Shown here: positions 55,823-64,000 of the stretch, piece by piece
Layout: each line of letters begins with the position of its first letter
Numbering within the stretch: position 1 is the first letter of the stretch
Source: Scenedesmus sp. ARA3
Taxonomy: Eukaryota > Chlorophyta > Chlorophyceae > Sphaeropleales > Scenedesmaceae
Direction: 5' to 3'
Assembly (NCBI GenBank): GCA_004335835.1
Contig: RWJK01001447.1
Span: 57,832 to 121,831 of the forward strand
Length of the DNA: 64,000 bases
The notes under the pieces: generated by a model
Databases searched by the model: none
Told to the model about the DNA's origin: nothing
What the model saw: only the letters and a program-made list of their open reading frames with translations
Translations under genes and position numbers: made by a program

Positions 55823-56412
55823 AGCTGCATTACTTTGTGCGCTGCTGTGCCTGCCTGCCTCGCAGTAAGCCTGGCGCTTTGCTCGCATCTCCTCCAACAG
55901 AGCCCAGTACTCAACCTGCAGAGGCAGTGAGCCGCATCACAGCTGATGGACCTGCTGAAACCACGCCAACCATGTGTAATAATGATGGGACCATCCACGC
56001 GTATCTGGGCGCCACCAGATGATGGTATGGGCCATGATTGGACGCTCAGTGGCTGCCGCGACGAGCAGTGATGAAAAGGCAAGGTACTGCAGCTGACTCT
56101 GGTGCCTTCATGACGACACTGCCTGCGACAATGTGCAGCTGCTTGCTGGATATGCAACCGTGGATGAGGCTAGCTCGACCGTACCTTGTACACTGAGAGC
56201 AGCTGCTGTAGAGCAGGCAGCAGCCTGCTGGCCTCTATGTGGTCTGCAACGGCTGGCACAGGCACGGGGAGCTGCTGCTGCTGCTGTTGATGCTGCTGCT
56301 GCTCAGCAGGCTCCTGTTCAGCAGCCTTCGCACGTTTTTGATCGCTCTGATCGTCCACGGCAGCAGTGTTTTCGTCTCGTGGCCGCTTTGAATCCTGAAC
56401 TAAAGTAGCCAT
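53968..56412 (-). CDS. FHA-domain protein resembling microspherule protein (MCRS1-like)
   Basis: The start at 56412 gives MATLVQDSKRPRDENTAAV with a basic nuclear-localisation-like patch (DQKRAKAAE) and a poly-Gln stretch. Later exons encode EYWALLEEMRAKRQAY, a poly-Ala block (CTG/CAG run at 55784-55820), a phosphosite-rich segment (RDDPLALPSPAEVEAALLQLPPG) and a helical region. The FHA fold follows: RWVIRRSAVSLGRSSDSKGDVDVDL, QAQLSLGLDGVWSIRNTG and LAVNGRK, then LPHLSLLEVGGEPLLFMVNG near the end. The GRSSDxxxDVDVDL pattern is that of microspherule-type FHA domains found in INO80/NSL chromatin complexes, which bind phosphothreonine peptides. A chromatin role is inferred from the family. An Ala/Gly insert splits the FHA between its second and third strands. 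Confidence 0.8.
55594..55625. repeat. Duplicated AACACCAGGTGTT palindrome
   Basis: Two adjacent copies of the 16-bp unit TTCAACACCAGGTG(TT) are each palindromic. They lie just after a donor in an FHA-gene intron. Confidence 0.85.
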
Positions 56413-57265
56413 GCGAGCTTAAAGGCTTGTTGCCCAGACAGAGCACACAGCTGCTTGTTTTGTGACCCACACCAATACGCCGATATGTAATATTGCACGA
56501 ATCAGCAGGCGAAATTGATATCTGAGGAGGTCGTTGTAGGAGCAGCTCGACATGCACAAGTGCACTTGCTGGACAAGCAAGTTTCCGGACAGAAACGTTG
56601 TACGCATAAATAGTATTACCAGCAGTGTCGGAGGCGTTGAAGGTCAAAGGGTGACCAGGTGGCATTGCCAGCACCCTTAAGACCAACAGGGTGCAGGGCT
56701 CACAGCTGTAACACGATGATGCCAAAACAAGTTCCCAGCAGTGCTGCATAGTCTCCAGCACTTGGAGACACCACAAAACGTTCCCTGCAAAGACTTTGCC
56801 ATACAGCGGTACTGCTCCCTCCTATTACGAGCCTGACAACAACATGACCACCTCCACAGCACAGTGCCTGCGGATGCCCGCAGTGCACAAGGCACCCCAG
56901 AGGTCCCCTTGAAGATATCGTGCTAAGCCAGAAACGCAGCCTTGCATAACTGACCACACGAAAACTGTAAACTCTCACTTCATGATTGGCAACCACCGCC
57001 ACAGCTGCACACATGCTCAGCCAGGTGAACTTCACGACATCATGTCATGATGGCACACCAATGGTATGTCACTGCAAGTGCCAAACCTCTAGTGCACTTC
57101 CGCTAAAGCAAAAGCAACTGCACATGCCGCTGAACGGGCCTCTTGCAGCTGCTACAAGCTGGATTGCTGCGCCGCCATACACAGCAGCGCGAGCGCGTCG
57201 CTTTGGCAACCGCCACCACGCTGCGCAGCAGCCCCTGCCTGCCTGTCGCTGGCTTCAAACACCTC
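56413..57265. other. Intergenic region FHA gene promoter / downstream gene 3' end
   Basis: About 850 bp include the FHA-gene promoter and the 3' UTR of the next minus-strand gene. No clear motif or gene is seen. Confidence 0.4.
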
Positions 57266-57452
57266 CTAGCTCTCTCCGCCGCCCTCCTCTTTGTCCTCCG
57301 CATCATCATCATCGTCCTCGTCCTCTTCCTCGTCGAGGTCTGCCCGCATCTGTGTGTGATCCGCAAAGCCCTGCGGGCTGAGCGCCTCCTGCAGCTCCTC
57401 CTGCACATCGGGCGAGTCCATGCCATCCTCCAGCCAGTCGCCCCACCTGGCC

Positions 57453-57487
<35 letters not shown>

Positions 57488-58502
57488 GGTGTAAGATGCG
57501 TGTGGGCGCTGAACGACACAACGGGCAAGACACACCGCAAAGTGCATCCATTCATTGGTGCATCTGCTGGCAACCAGCCGCCTGTCGCTACAGCGGCTCT
57601 TCACCACCCCAGGCACTCCTCGCGCTTAACCCTTACTCCTCACCCTCACCCCAAACTACCCAACTTCCTCCCACGGCCTCCCCACCTGTTCATGAGGTGG
57701 CAGTTGTACTCGTGCAGCTGCCACAGCTCCGTCACAGTGTAGTCCTTGCCTGCAGGGGCGCAGCAAGTTGCAAGAGGGAGAGAGATTGTGAAGAGGCGAT
57801 GACGCCAACACCGCGTGATGCCGCTGCTGTGGAGAGGTGCTGCAGGCTCAGCATAGGGTGCTGGGAGTGCTTATGTGGTGGGTTTGAACTCAGCTGAGCA
57901 AGCAGCATTGGCAGCTGGAAGCACACTGAGCAGCATGCTGCCTGCAGTTTTGTGCTGGGTGCAGTGCTGGTGACATGACCGCCATGAAGACACTGCTGTT
58001 GATGTTATGTAACCACACAAGCAGTTTTGCATGTCTGTTTGCTGTGGCGCAGCAATCGTTGCATGTTTGCATGCCTGTTCGCTCACAGCAGGCTCTACGC
58101 TAGATCTGTTTTCAACGCAGAGTATGATGCCGCAAGCTGAAACCTGCTGCCTGTACAACTGCAAATGAGTGTGTATGGCTGATGCTGCGCTGTGCGCTCA
58201 CCATCTGTGCGTGCCAGCAGCACCTCCCCCAGCCCATTCTGCTGCACATCCGGGGGAGCAAAGCCGCTCCTGGGATCCATGAGCAGAAACACTGCTGGCT
58301 GCTCGAACGTCGGCCTGGTTGCTGCTGTTGTGGGTGCCAGTTGCTTCATTGCTAGGGGGACCCCCAGTAGTGCTGGCACTTGGCATTTGCGCCAACCGCT
58401 GCTGCTGTTGGTGAGCTCCTGCACCTGTTCTGCTGTCAGATCCACGGCCTCTGCTGTTACTCCGTTTAGTTTGACGCCACGCTGTGGGGCTGCACTGGCC
58501 AT
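57266..58502 (-). CDS. Protein of unknown function with acidic C-terminal tail
   Basis: Three exons. The first begins at 58502 (MASAAPQRGVKLNGVTAEAV) and ends LLARTDG before a GTGAGC donor at about 58202. The second (about 57687-57749) encodes KDYTVTELWQLHEYNCHLMNR. The last starts WGDWLEDGMDSPDVQEELQEAL and ends in a run of Asp/Glu (57270-57340) before the stop. The total is near 185 aa. Recognisable features are a hydrophobic core segment (AVFLLMDPRSGFAPPDVQ) and the acidic tail. I do not recognise the family. The gene follows the MT-A70-family gene in the same orientation, separated by about 360 bp. The intron before the last exon has a (CTG)n tract running into its acceptor. Confidence 0.65.
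57460..57486. repeat. (CAG)n run (CTG in transcript) at a 3' splice site
   Basis: On the minus strand this is a CTG tract ending a few bases before the CCAG acceptor of the last exon of the acidic-tailed gene. Confidence 0.85.
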
Positions 58503-58865
58503 CGCGCTTGTTCACGACTGTCGAAGGCTACTGCTCCGTAAGGACGGTCAGCAGATGACGTACAGCCACAGCACCAACGACGGGTTCGTGAATGTGTGTA
58601 CAGGTAATATTCGTACAGCATAGGAGGTCAGCGATCGAATTGTAAGGCCCTTGTCACCAGGCAACTTACCACCTGGGGTTGTGCAGCAGAGTTGCTTTGC
58701 TTTCAAGGGGAGCAACAGACAGCTCGCTGAAGCAAAGCAGATCGGACATTCCAAAACACCTGACCACTCACCGTAAGCTGGCTGCAGGTGCAGCCGTCTG
58801 CTGCTCACTACAGCATTGGCGGTACCAGTGGTGCTGCCGATGCAGTGTCACCACAGTGTACATCA
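58503..58865. other. Short intergenic region between two minus-strand genes
   Basis: These 363 bp hold the 3' UTR of the MT-A70-family gene and the promoter of the acidic-tailed gene. No clear element is seen. Confidence 0.4.
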
Positions 58866-59124
58866 TCACTGCTGCTGCTGTTGCTCCTGCTGCTGCTCCA
58901 CGATGTGTGTCCAGCCTGCCCTGCCTGCCTCTGCTGCTGCCCACAGCTCCAGGAACAGGCCCTTGCCGGTTGGCAGCATCGTCTCGATGGTGCTGAACAC
59001 CTGCGCAGGCACGTCCCACTCACGCCCTGCAGCAATGGTAGATAGGCAAAGTGACAGAAAATGCCCCATGGGCAGCACGGCACACCATTGAGCAGCAGCA
59101 GGAAGAAGAAGAAGCATCAGTAAT

Positions 59125-59160
<36 letters not shown>

Positions 59161-61518
59161 CAGGCAGGCAGGCAGCAGGCGTCACACTCGCCCACCTGCA
59201 ACGGCCCTCACGCAGTCGAAGATTACATCAGGGTTGCGCTGGTGGCGCAGCTCAATGTCGCGCCCCTCACCTGGCAGCAGCAGCAGCAGGGAAAGCAGCG
59301 CCATCCGCGGCAGCAGCAGCAACAGTGGGGCCAGCAGCAGGAGCAGCAGTGGTGGCGGCCCACATGGTGTTCATTGCCGTGCGCCAAGAGCACCACATAG
59401 ATAGCCCGGCACAGACATGGCACAGGGTGTCCTGCTTTGCAAGCTGCACTGTACTGATTCCTAAACTAAGCAGGGTAGCACACAGCAAGTGCTAACCAGG
59501 GTGGCGCACCGTCTCTCCTGAAAATGTACAGCGTGATGTGTGAGCGCTGCAGGCAGGGGTAGGGCAGGCGCAGAATGGCGTGGTTGGGCTGCAGCAGCAC
59601 CCAGCTCAGGTTCTCCACGTAGCTGAAGCCCCAGCTGGACAGCAGCCGCACCACCGCTGTGGTTACGAGCATGTTGAGGCCATGAGAATGACGAGGCAGG
59701 GGCAGGGACGAGCACAGAAGGCAGCAGGGGCAGCAGAAGCATCAGGGAGCAGCAGTGAGAAGCAGGGTTGGGGCGAGCCAAGGCCGGCGGGCGTGGCAGG
59801 TGCTGCGTGTACTCAGCCAGACACACAACGCGTGCAGACAGGGAAAGTGTTGACAACAACTTGCACATGTGCGGGGTACGGCGCTGTCAGCTGTGTCCCC
59901 GCTATGCAAGCCCCTGCGTCCACCACACTATGGAGGCAGTGGACGGGTGTGCTGCTGCAAACCCCTGAATTATGCAATGGCCGCCGCAGGCTGCTGCTGC
60001 TGCTGCCATTCATTGTACGTCCCCCACAGCCACCAGTTAACCGCCACACCTGCCTGGTGAACATCACATTACCAATAAAGACACAGCAGTAACCCCACCT
60101 GCCAGGTGCTCCTTGTTGGCCCAGATCATGACAAAGCCGCGGGGGCACAGCTGACGCACAGGCAGCGCCGCCAGCCGCTGCACCACAGCCGGCACGCTGC
60201 TACTGCTGCTGCTGCTGCCATGAGCGTCGCCAGGCATGTCCGTTCCGCTGCACTGCTCCCAGCTGGGCACTCCCCTGCCTGTCGCTGCTGCTGCTGTTGT
60301 CTGTCCAGCACAAGCCCCCTGCTGTTGCTGCTGCTGCTGCTGCTGCTGTGGCAACAACAACAAGCTTTGCTGCTGCTGCTGCTGCTGCGTGCCGGCCACC
60401 TCCCAGCCTGTGTTGATGAGCAGCGCCTGGTAGGCGGGCACCCGCAGGCTGCTGAACGCAAAGCGCTCCAGGCGGTGCGTGACGTGCACCTCACACGCAT
60501 CAGGCGGCAGCGGCTGGCCTGCAGCAGCAGCGCAGGAGGCAGCAGTGCAAGCAGCAGCAGCGCAGGAGGCAGCAGTGCAAGCAGCAGCAACGCACAGCGG
60601 AGAGGAGGCTGTCAATGGTTGCCATGATGCAGCAGCATAAGGGATTGACAATCTGCATGCTGCAGCGGCACGTGCACAACACCAGCCACAGTCATGAACA
60701 TAAAACCCGCATGATACGAAGAGCGACCACGGCCATTCGTGCCCTGGTGTCATCAAACGCATCTCAGACGCTGGCACATTGGCTGTCCGGTCCTGCAGTA
60801 GCAGTAGCCTCACCAGGTGCCAGGCTGCTGCTGCTGGCTGGGTCGCAGTTGCGCGAGGCAGGCAGCGCGTGACGCTGCTGCAGTAAGCCCCACGGCGCTG
60901 CTGCTGTTATTGATTGTGCAGCTGCTGCCTCCGCCCCAGCCACTGCTGCTGCTGCGCCAGCTGCTGGTGCGCTGCCGCTGCTGCCGCCACCTGCAGCAGC
61001 AGCTGCACCTGCCATGCGCTGCCGGTACGGCTGGATGGCTCTGCCCCAAGACAGCGGCAGCGGCGGCGGCGGCAGCCGCACCTGATGGATGGCCGCTGGA
61101 TCTGCCACACGCACACGGCGCCGGATGAATGCGCTGCTGTCCCTGTTGTACTGTGTGACGACTGTGGTGGTGCGCTGCGCGCGCTGCAGCGAGCGGCCTT
61201 GTCGCTTGCTGGGGTCGCCTCTGCTGCTGCTGGCAGCGGCGGCTGCGGCTCTGCTGACAGAGCTGCCGCCCTTGAGCCTGCAAGTGTGCCAAGTGTGAGG
61301 CGCCTTAGGATGTTGGTTACAAGGATGTTTGGATGATAAGATGCGTTATGATACATAGCTGCACATGGCAGCACTGCTGGGTCGGACTATGCTTGACCAG
61401 CACTGCTGGGCACTTCCAGCTGCACAGCGGCTGTGCTCGTGCACTAGTGTGAATGATTTTATGGTGTTACTCCAGCAGCAGGCTTTTTCTGGGCTTGCAA
61501 GCCAAGTTCCATCTACCT

Positions 61519-61564
<46 letters not shown>

Positions 61565-61888
61565 GATCACTGCCAGGCTAGGCTAGGGGCTCACCGCGGC
61601 CGCTTTGCTGCGCCCCAGTCCTCATCAGACCAGAAGCCTCGCAGCTCAGCCATCATGTCATCATCCGAGCCTGAAGCAACAGCAGCAGCAGCAGCAGCAG
61701 AGAATGATGCCAGGCAACGGGCACAGCTTGCAAATTGCAACAAAATGCCTGGCAGGCGTGGGCTGCACGCATTGTGCACTGTTGCACACGGGGCACTACA
61801 CTGCACTTGTTCACCCCAGCATTGCACGAGTATTGCAGTCAACACAACCCCAGCCAACTTTGGGCTGGCTGTTGACGTTGCAGCTTCA

Positions 61889-61928
<40 letters not shown>

Positions 61929-62134
61929 CGGCTACATCTCCTGCTGCATCTGCTAGTCAGTGGGCACCTGAGTTGAAGCCCATGCTGCCAATGTCAGACG
62001 TGTATCCCGCCCTGTCCTGGGGCCTTGCACCAGCCATCAGCGCCTCATTGTTGCTAAGGATCGACTTCACGTTGAACATGCTGGTGGCTTTGAACACAGC
62101 ATGCAGCTGCTCCTGATCAAGCGTGCCTTCCTCC

Positions 62135-62184
<50 letters not shown>

Positions 62185-62424
62185 ATCTGGTGCTGCTGCT
62201 GCTGCTGCTGCTGCTGCCTCTGCTGCTGTACTGCTGCCTGGCTCCTCGTCTGCTGCAACGCTGCCAGATCGCTTGCCAGCAGCAGCCTTGATTCGCTCCA
62301 TCTCTTCGAACTTCCGCATGATCATTTCGGGCGTTTCCTCGTCCTCCACGTAGCCCACATAGTGAACAGCATCAGGAAGTGCGTTTTTCCGCAGCACTGA
62401 GCGGCGCTTCGGCCTTTGCGACAT
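58866..62424 (-). CDS. MT-A70-family methyltransferase-like protein with altered catalytic motif
   Basis: The start at 62424 gives MSQRPKRRSVLRKNALPD, then VEDEETPEMIMRKFEEMERI, a poly-Ala block (CTG/CAG runs at 62137-62215), FKATSMFNVKSILSNNEAL and an acidic DDDMMAELRGFWSDEDWG exon. Next come YNRDSSAFIRRRVRVADPAAIHQ and PLSWGRAIQPYRQRM. The catalytic half joins in phase: LERFAFSSLRVPAYQALLINTGWEVAG, a Gln/Leu/Ser-rich insert, LAALPVRQLCPRGFVMIWANK, LLSSWGFSYVENLSWVL, LPYPCLQRSHITLYIFRRDG, GRDIELRHQRNPDVIFDCVRA, ETMLPTGKGLFLELW and GRAGW. This order is that of MT-A70 adenine N6-methyltransferases (METTL3/METTL14/METTL4/MTA groups). The expected DPPW (or EPPL) motif reads NTGW, so a non-catalytic partner subunit is plausible. 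The stop is at 58866. Exact subfamily is unresolved. Confidence 0.82.
59123..59159. repeat. (CAG)n microsatellite in MT-A70-gene intron
   Basis: A CAG run of about 12 units is followed by a CAGG repeat (GCAGGCAGGCAGGCAGG). It lies between the last two exons of the MT-A70-family gene. Confidence 0.85.
60521..60590. repeat. Perfect 30-bp tandem repeat in MT-A70-gene intron
   Basis: Units at 60521-60550 and 60551-60580 are identical, and a partial third follows. They sit just upstream (in transcript sense) of the acceptor of the QPLPPDACEVHV exon. Confidence 0.85.
61520..61562. repeat. (CTG)n microsatellite
   Basis: A CTG run of about 14 units on the plus strand lies within an intron of the MT-A70-family gene, where it reads CAG in the transcript. 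Confidence 0.85.
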
Positions 62425-63207
62425 CAAGAAAATAGAAAAACGAGTTGATCGTTTCTTTGTAACTGGATATCTGACTTGTGTGCAACAATGACCACAAGCC
62501 TGATGGTCCTGCAAGACTTCGGACTCGTGGTGCTGAATGTCATGCACCCGTGTGTCTCCGTCAGATCTTTATGATAGTTTCAATGTCACCTTTCAATACA
62601 CGGTTGTCCTTTACAACCAGCACAGCATATAAAGCAAAGACTCAGAGAGTCCGGTTTGTTTGACAGACACCCAGACCTGAACCCTGACCATGAACCTGTC
62701 ACAGAAACACAAGCTGTTGACGGCATCATCAATGCATTTACATACTATGGCATGGTACTCACGGTGAGATGTTTGAACCTGAAGGCTTCGGGCGCTCATG
62801 GGCTCATGATTGATCACTGCATGTAAACTGCAGCTTGTATCAACATGCTGGTGACGTTTATTGCTGATTTTGAACCCATCAAACGCCAAATTTGATGAAA
62901 ACAATGCGACTAGCGCGATCGTGCTGCAAACGGATTAAATCGCGCAGCCAGCGGAAGTGTGAACCCGAAAAATGAGCGGCAACCGTGACGTGACATCAAC
63001 GGAACGCTCCACGTGGTGTGCACACCGGCACTTTTTGGACGGCATCATGTCGCTCCGTGACTACCTAGTATCTAACGTCCATTTCATGCGTTTCATCTGC
63101 TATATAAGTTGCTTGTCGAAGCAGTTTATTGTCAGTACACATCCCGTTCAGCAGCTGCTGCAGGCAATAGCGTTCAGGAGACGACCGCATCAAGTAGCGG
63201 CCGCAAA
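62425..63207. promoter_or_regulatory. Divergent promoter region with TATA box at 63101
   Basis: This lies between the MT-A70-family start (minus) and the start of a plus-strand gene. TATATAAG at 63101-63108 is 107 bp before the plus-strand ATG and is a good TATA-box candidate. A second TATAAAG at about 62628 points in the plus direction with no gene attached. Confidence 0.55.
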
Positions 63208-63253
63208 ATGCCGAGCAATAGCCGATGGCTGCTGTGCCTGCTGGCGTTGGCAG
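63208..63253 (+). CDS. First exon of a secreted or membrane protein (partial gene)
   Basis: ATG at 63208 follows an A-rich context and the TATA box at 63101. It encodes MPSNSRWLLCLLALAG, a short signal-peptide-like leader (basic Arg, then a hydrophobic core), and is cut by a strong donor (CAG/GTAAGC) at 63254 in phase 1. No following exon can be recognised before the window ends, so the gene would have to continue beyond 64000 across an intron of more than 700 bp. The function is unknown. Confidence 0.5.
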
Positions 63254-64000
63254 GTAAGCGTGAACGAGCCCCCGAAGGCACAGCTCGCATTGCATGCCAG
63301 CAAAAGCAGCCTGGCGCTGGGCAGCAATTGCTGTTACAACAGCAAGACGTGTTGTGGGCTGTACAAGCAGCCATAAGAACATGTCGTTCTCTGGTCTTAC
63401 AGCCAATATTGATTGCCTAGCGACAGCATTGCCCATGCTGCTGGCAAAAAAGCTACACACAAGCACAGCTGGTACAGCACCACTATGGTCACCGAGATGT
63501 CCAGTTGCATGTCCAGGCATGTCCAGTTGCACCAAATCGTGTCCAGGTGGTGTGTGTGCACGTCCAGTCGCATGTCCAGCCTGATAGCAACTGGACATAT
63601 GCTGCTGCTGAGACGATACATGCTCATATACGACACGCTACCAGCATGAGATACCCCAAGTAGATGGTCATGCATGTATACCGCAAATATTGTGGGATTT
63701 GGCAGCCAGCACGGCAGCTGAACTTGCTGTAGGGTTTGCCGTGGTCAGGTCAGCACCACCTCGACAATGCACAGCAATAAAAGACTGCAAACAATTGAAA
63801 CATACACTAGAATACTTGGTAAATGTGTATAATGGGCACGATAGTGCCTCACAGCGAAGATCAGCATGTCACCACAGTGTTGCACAGTTTCCCCGCACTG
63901 CTGAAACATCAGCCTCAACACTAGATCGTTTCAATAAACAACTTTTTCGTTCACTTGTTGAGATAGTCCCATTGTGCGGTGCTGCCAGGCGTGTCATTTG
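63254..64000. other. Right edge, no further exon recognised
   Basis: Presumed intron of the signal-peptide gene, or intergenic. Apart from the GTCCAG repeat cluster I see nothing definable; AATAAA near 63775 and 63933 may be chance. Confidence 0.3.
63497..63599. repeat. GTCCAG repeat cluster with inverted end
   Basis: Six copies of GTCCAG, several as (C)ATGTCCAG, occur irregularly spaced. The first unit ATGTCCAGTTGC is matched by the inverted GCAACTGGACAT at the end, so the ends form a 12-bp inverted repeat around the cluster. Confidence 0.8.

Noticed and set aside
62628..62634. TATAAAG as a promoter for an additional plus-strand gene
   Set aside because: No convincing start codon with coding sequence follows before the better TATA box at 63101.
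1..64000. Bacterial-type operons, prophage or plasmid functions
   Set aside because: Every recognisable gene is interrupted by spliceosomal-type introns and the gene content is eukaryotic/plastid-bearing.

Overview
This window looks like nuclear DNA from a green alga. The evidence is intron-dense genes with GT..AG introns and many CAG/CTG microsatellites, Ala/Gln-rich low-complexity inserts, TGTAA-type polyadenylation motifs downstream of several genes, and a plant/algal gene set (plastid APS reductase, complex-I-type gamma carbonic anhydrase, beta-adaptin). A chlorophycean of the Scenedesmus/Tetradesmus type is my best guess, but no rRNA or organelle marker is present to prove it. All genes were assembled by eye from splice signals and reading-frame continuity; exon joins are stated where phases agree.

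Layout: (1) 0.9-4.9 kb, minus: TPR-like plus 2OG-Fe(II) oxygenase. (2) 5.3-10.9 kb, plus: YTH-domain m6A reader with an RS region. (3) 12.0-14.9 kb, minus: plastid APS reductase. (4) 15.3-17.3 kb, plus: gamma-carbonic-anhydrase-like protein lacking two zinc histidines. (5) 18.3-22.7 kb, plus: purple-acid-phosphatase-like protein that has lost most metal ligands. (6) 23.2-25.6 kb, plus: glucose-6-phosphate 1-epimerase-like. (7) 25.8-28.7 kb, plus: SpoU/TrmJ-like RNA 2'-O-methyltransferase. (8) 29.2-37.1 kb, plus: AP-1/2 beta-adaptin. (9) 38.4-41.3 kb, minus: hemerythrin (HHE) protein. (10) 41.6-49.1 kb, plus: cytochrome P450. (11) 51.0-52.7 kb, plus: 145-aa protein of unknown function. (12) 54.0-56.4 kb, minus: FHA/microspherule-like protein. 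(13) 57.3-58.5 kb, minus: unknown acidic-tailed protein. (14) 58.9-62.4 kb, minus: MT-A70-family protein with a changed catalytic motif. (15) 63.2 kb, plus: first exon of a secreted or membrane protein.

The most unusual signal is not a gene. At least a dozen introns in five genes carry a diverged second copy of the edge of the neighbouring exon together with its splice site. Copies of exon tails lie just downstream of real donors and copies of exon heads just upstream of real acceptors. Offsets cluster around 105-127 bp, with several at 119-121 bp. In the beta-adaptin gene four decoy acceptors form an array. This looks like recurrent short tandem duplication across exon-intron junctions, a route by which introns could be created, lengthened or shifted.

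Functionally the window is a mix of housekeeping genes. Three encode RNA-modification proteins (YTH reader, MT-A70-like protein, SpoU methyltransferase), and three enzyme-family members (phosphatase, gamma-CA, MT-A70) appear to have lost catalytic residues.
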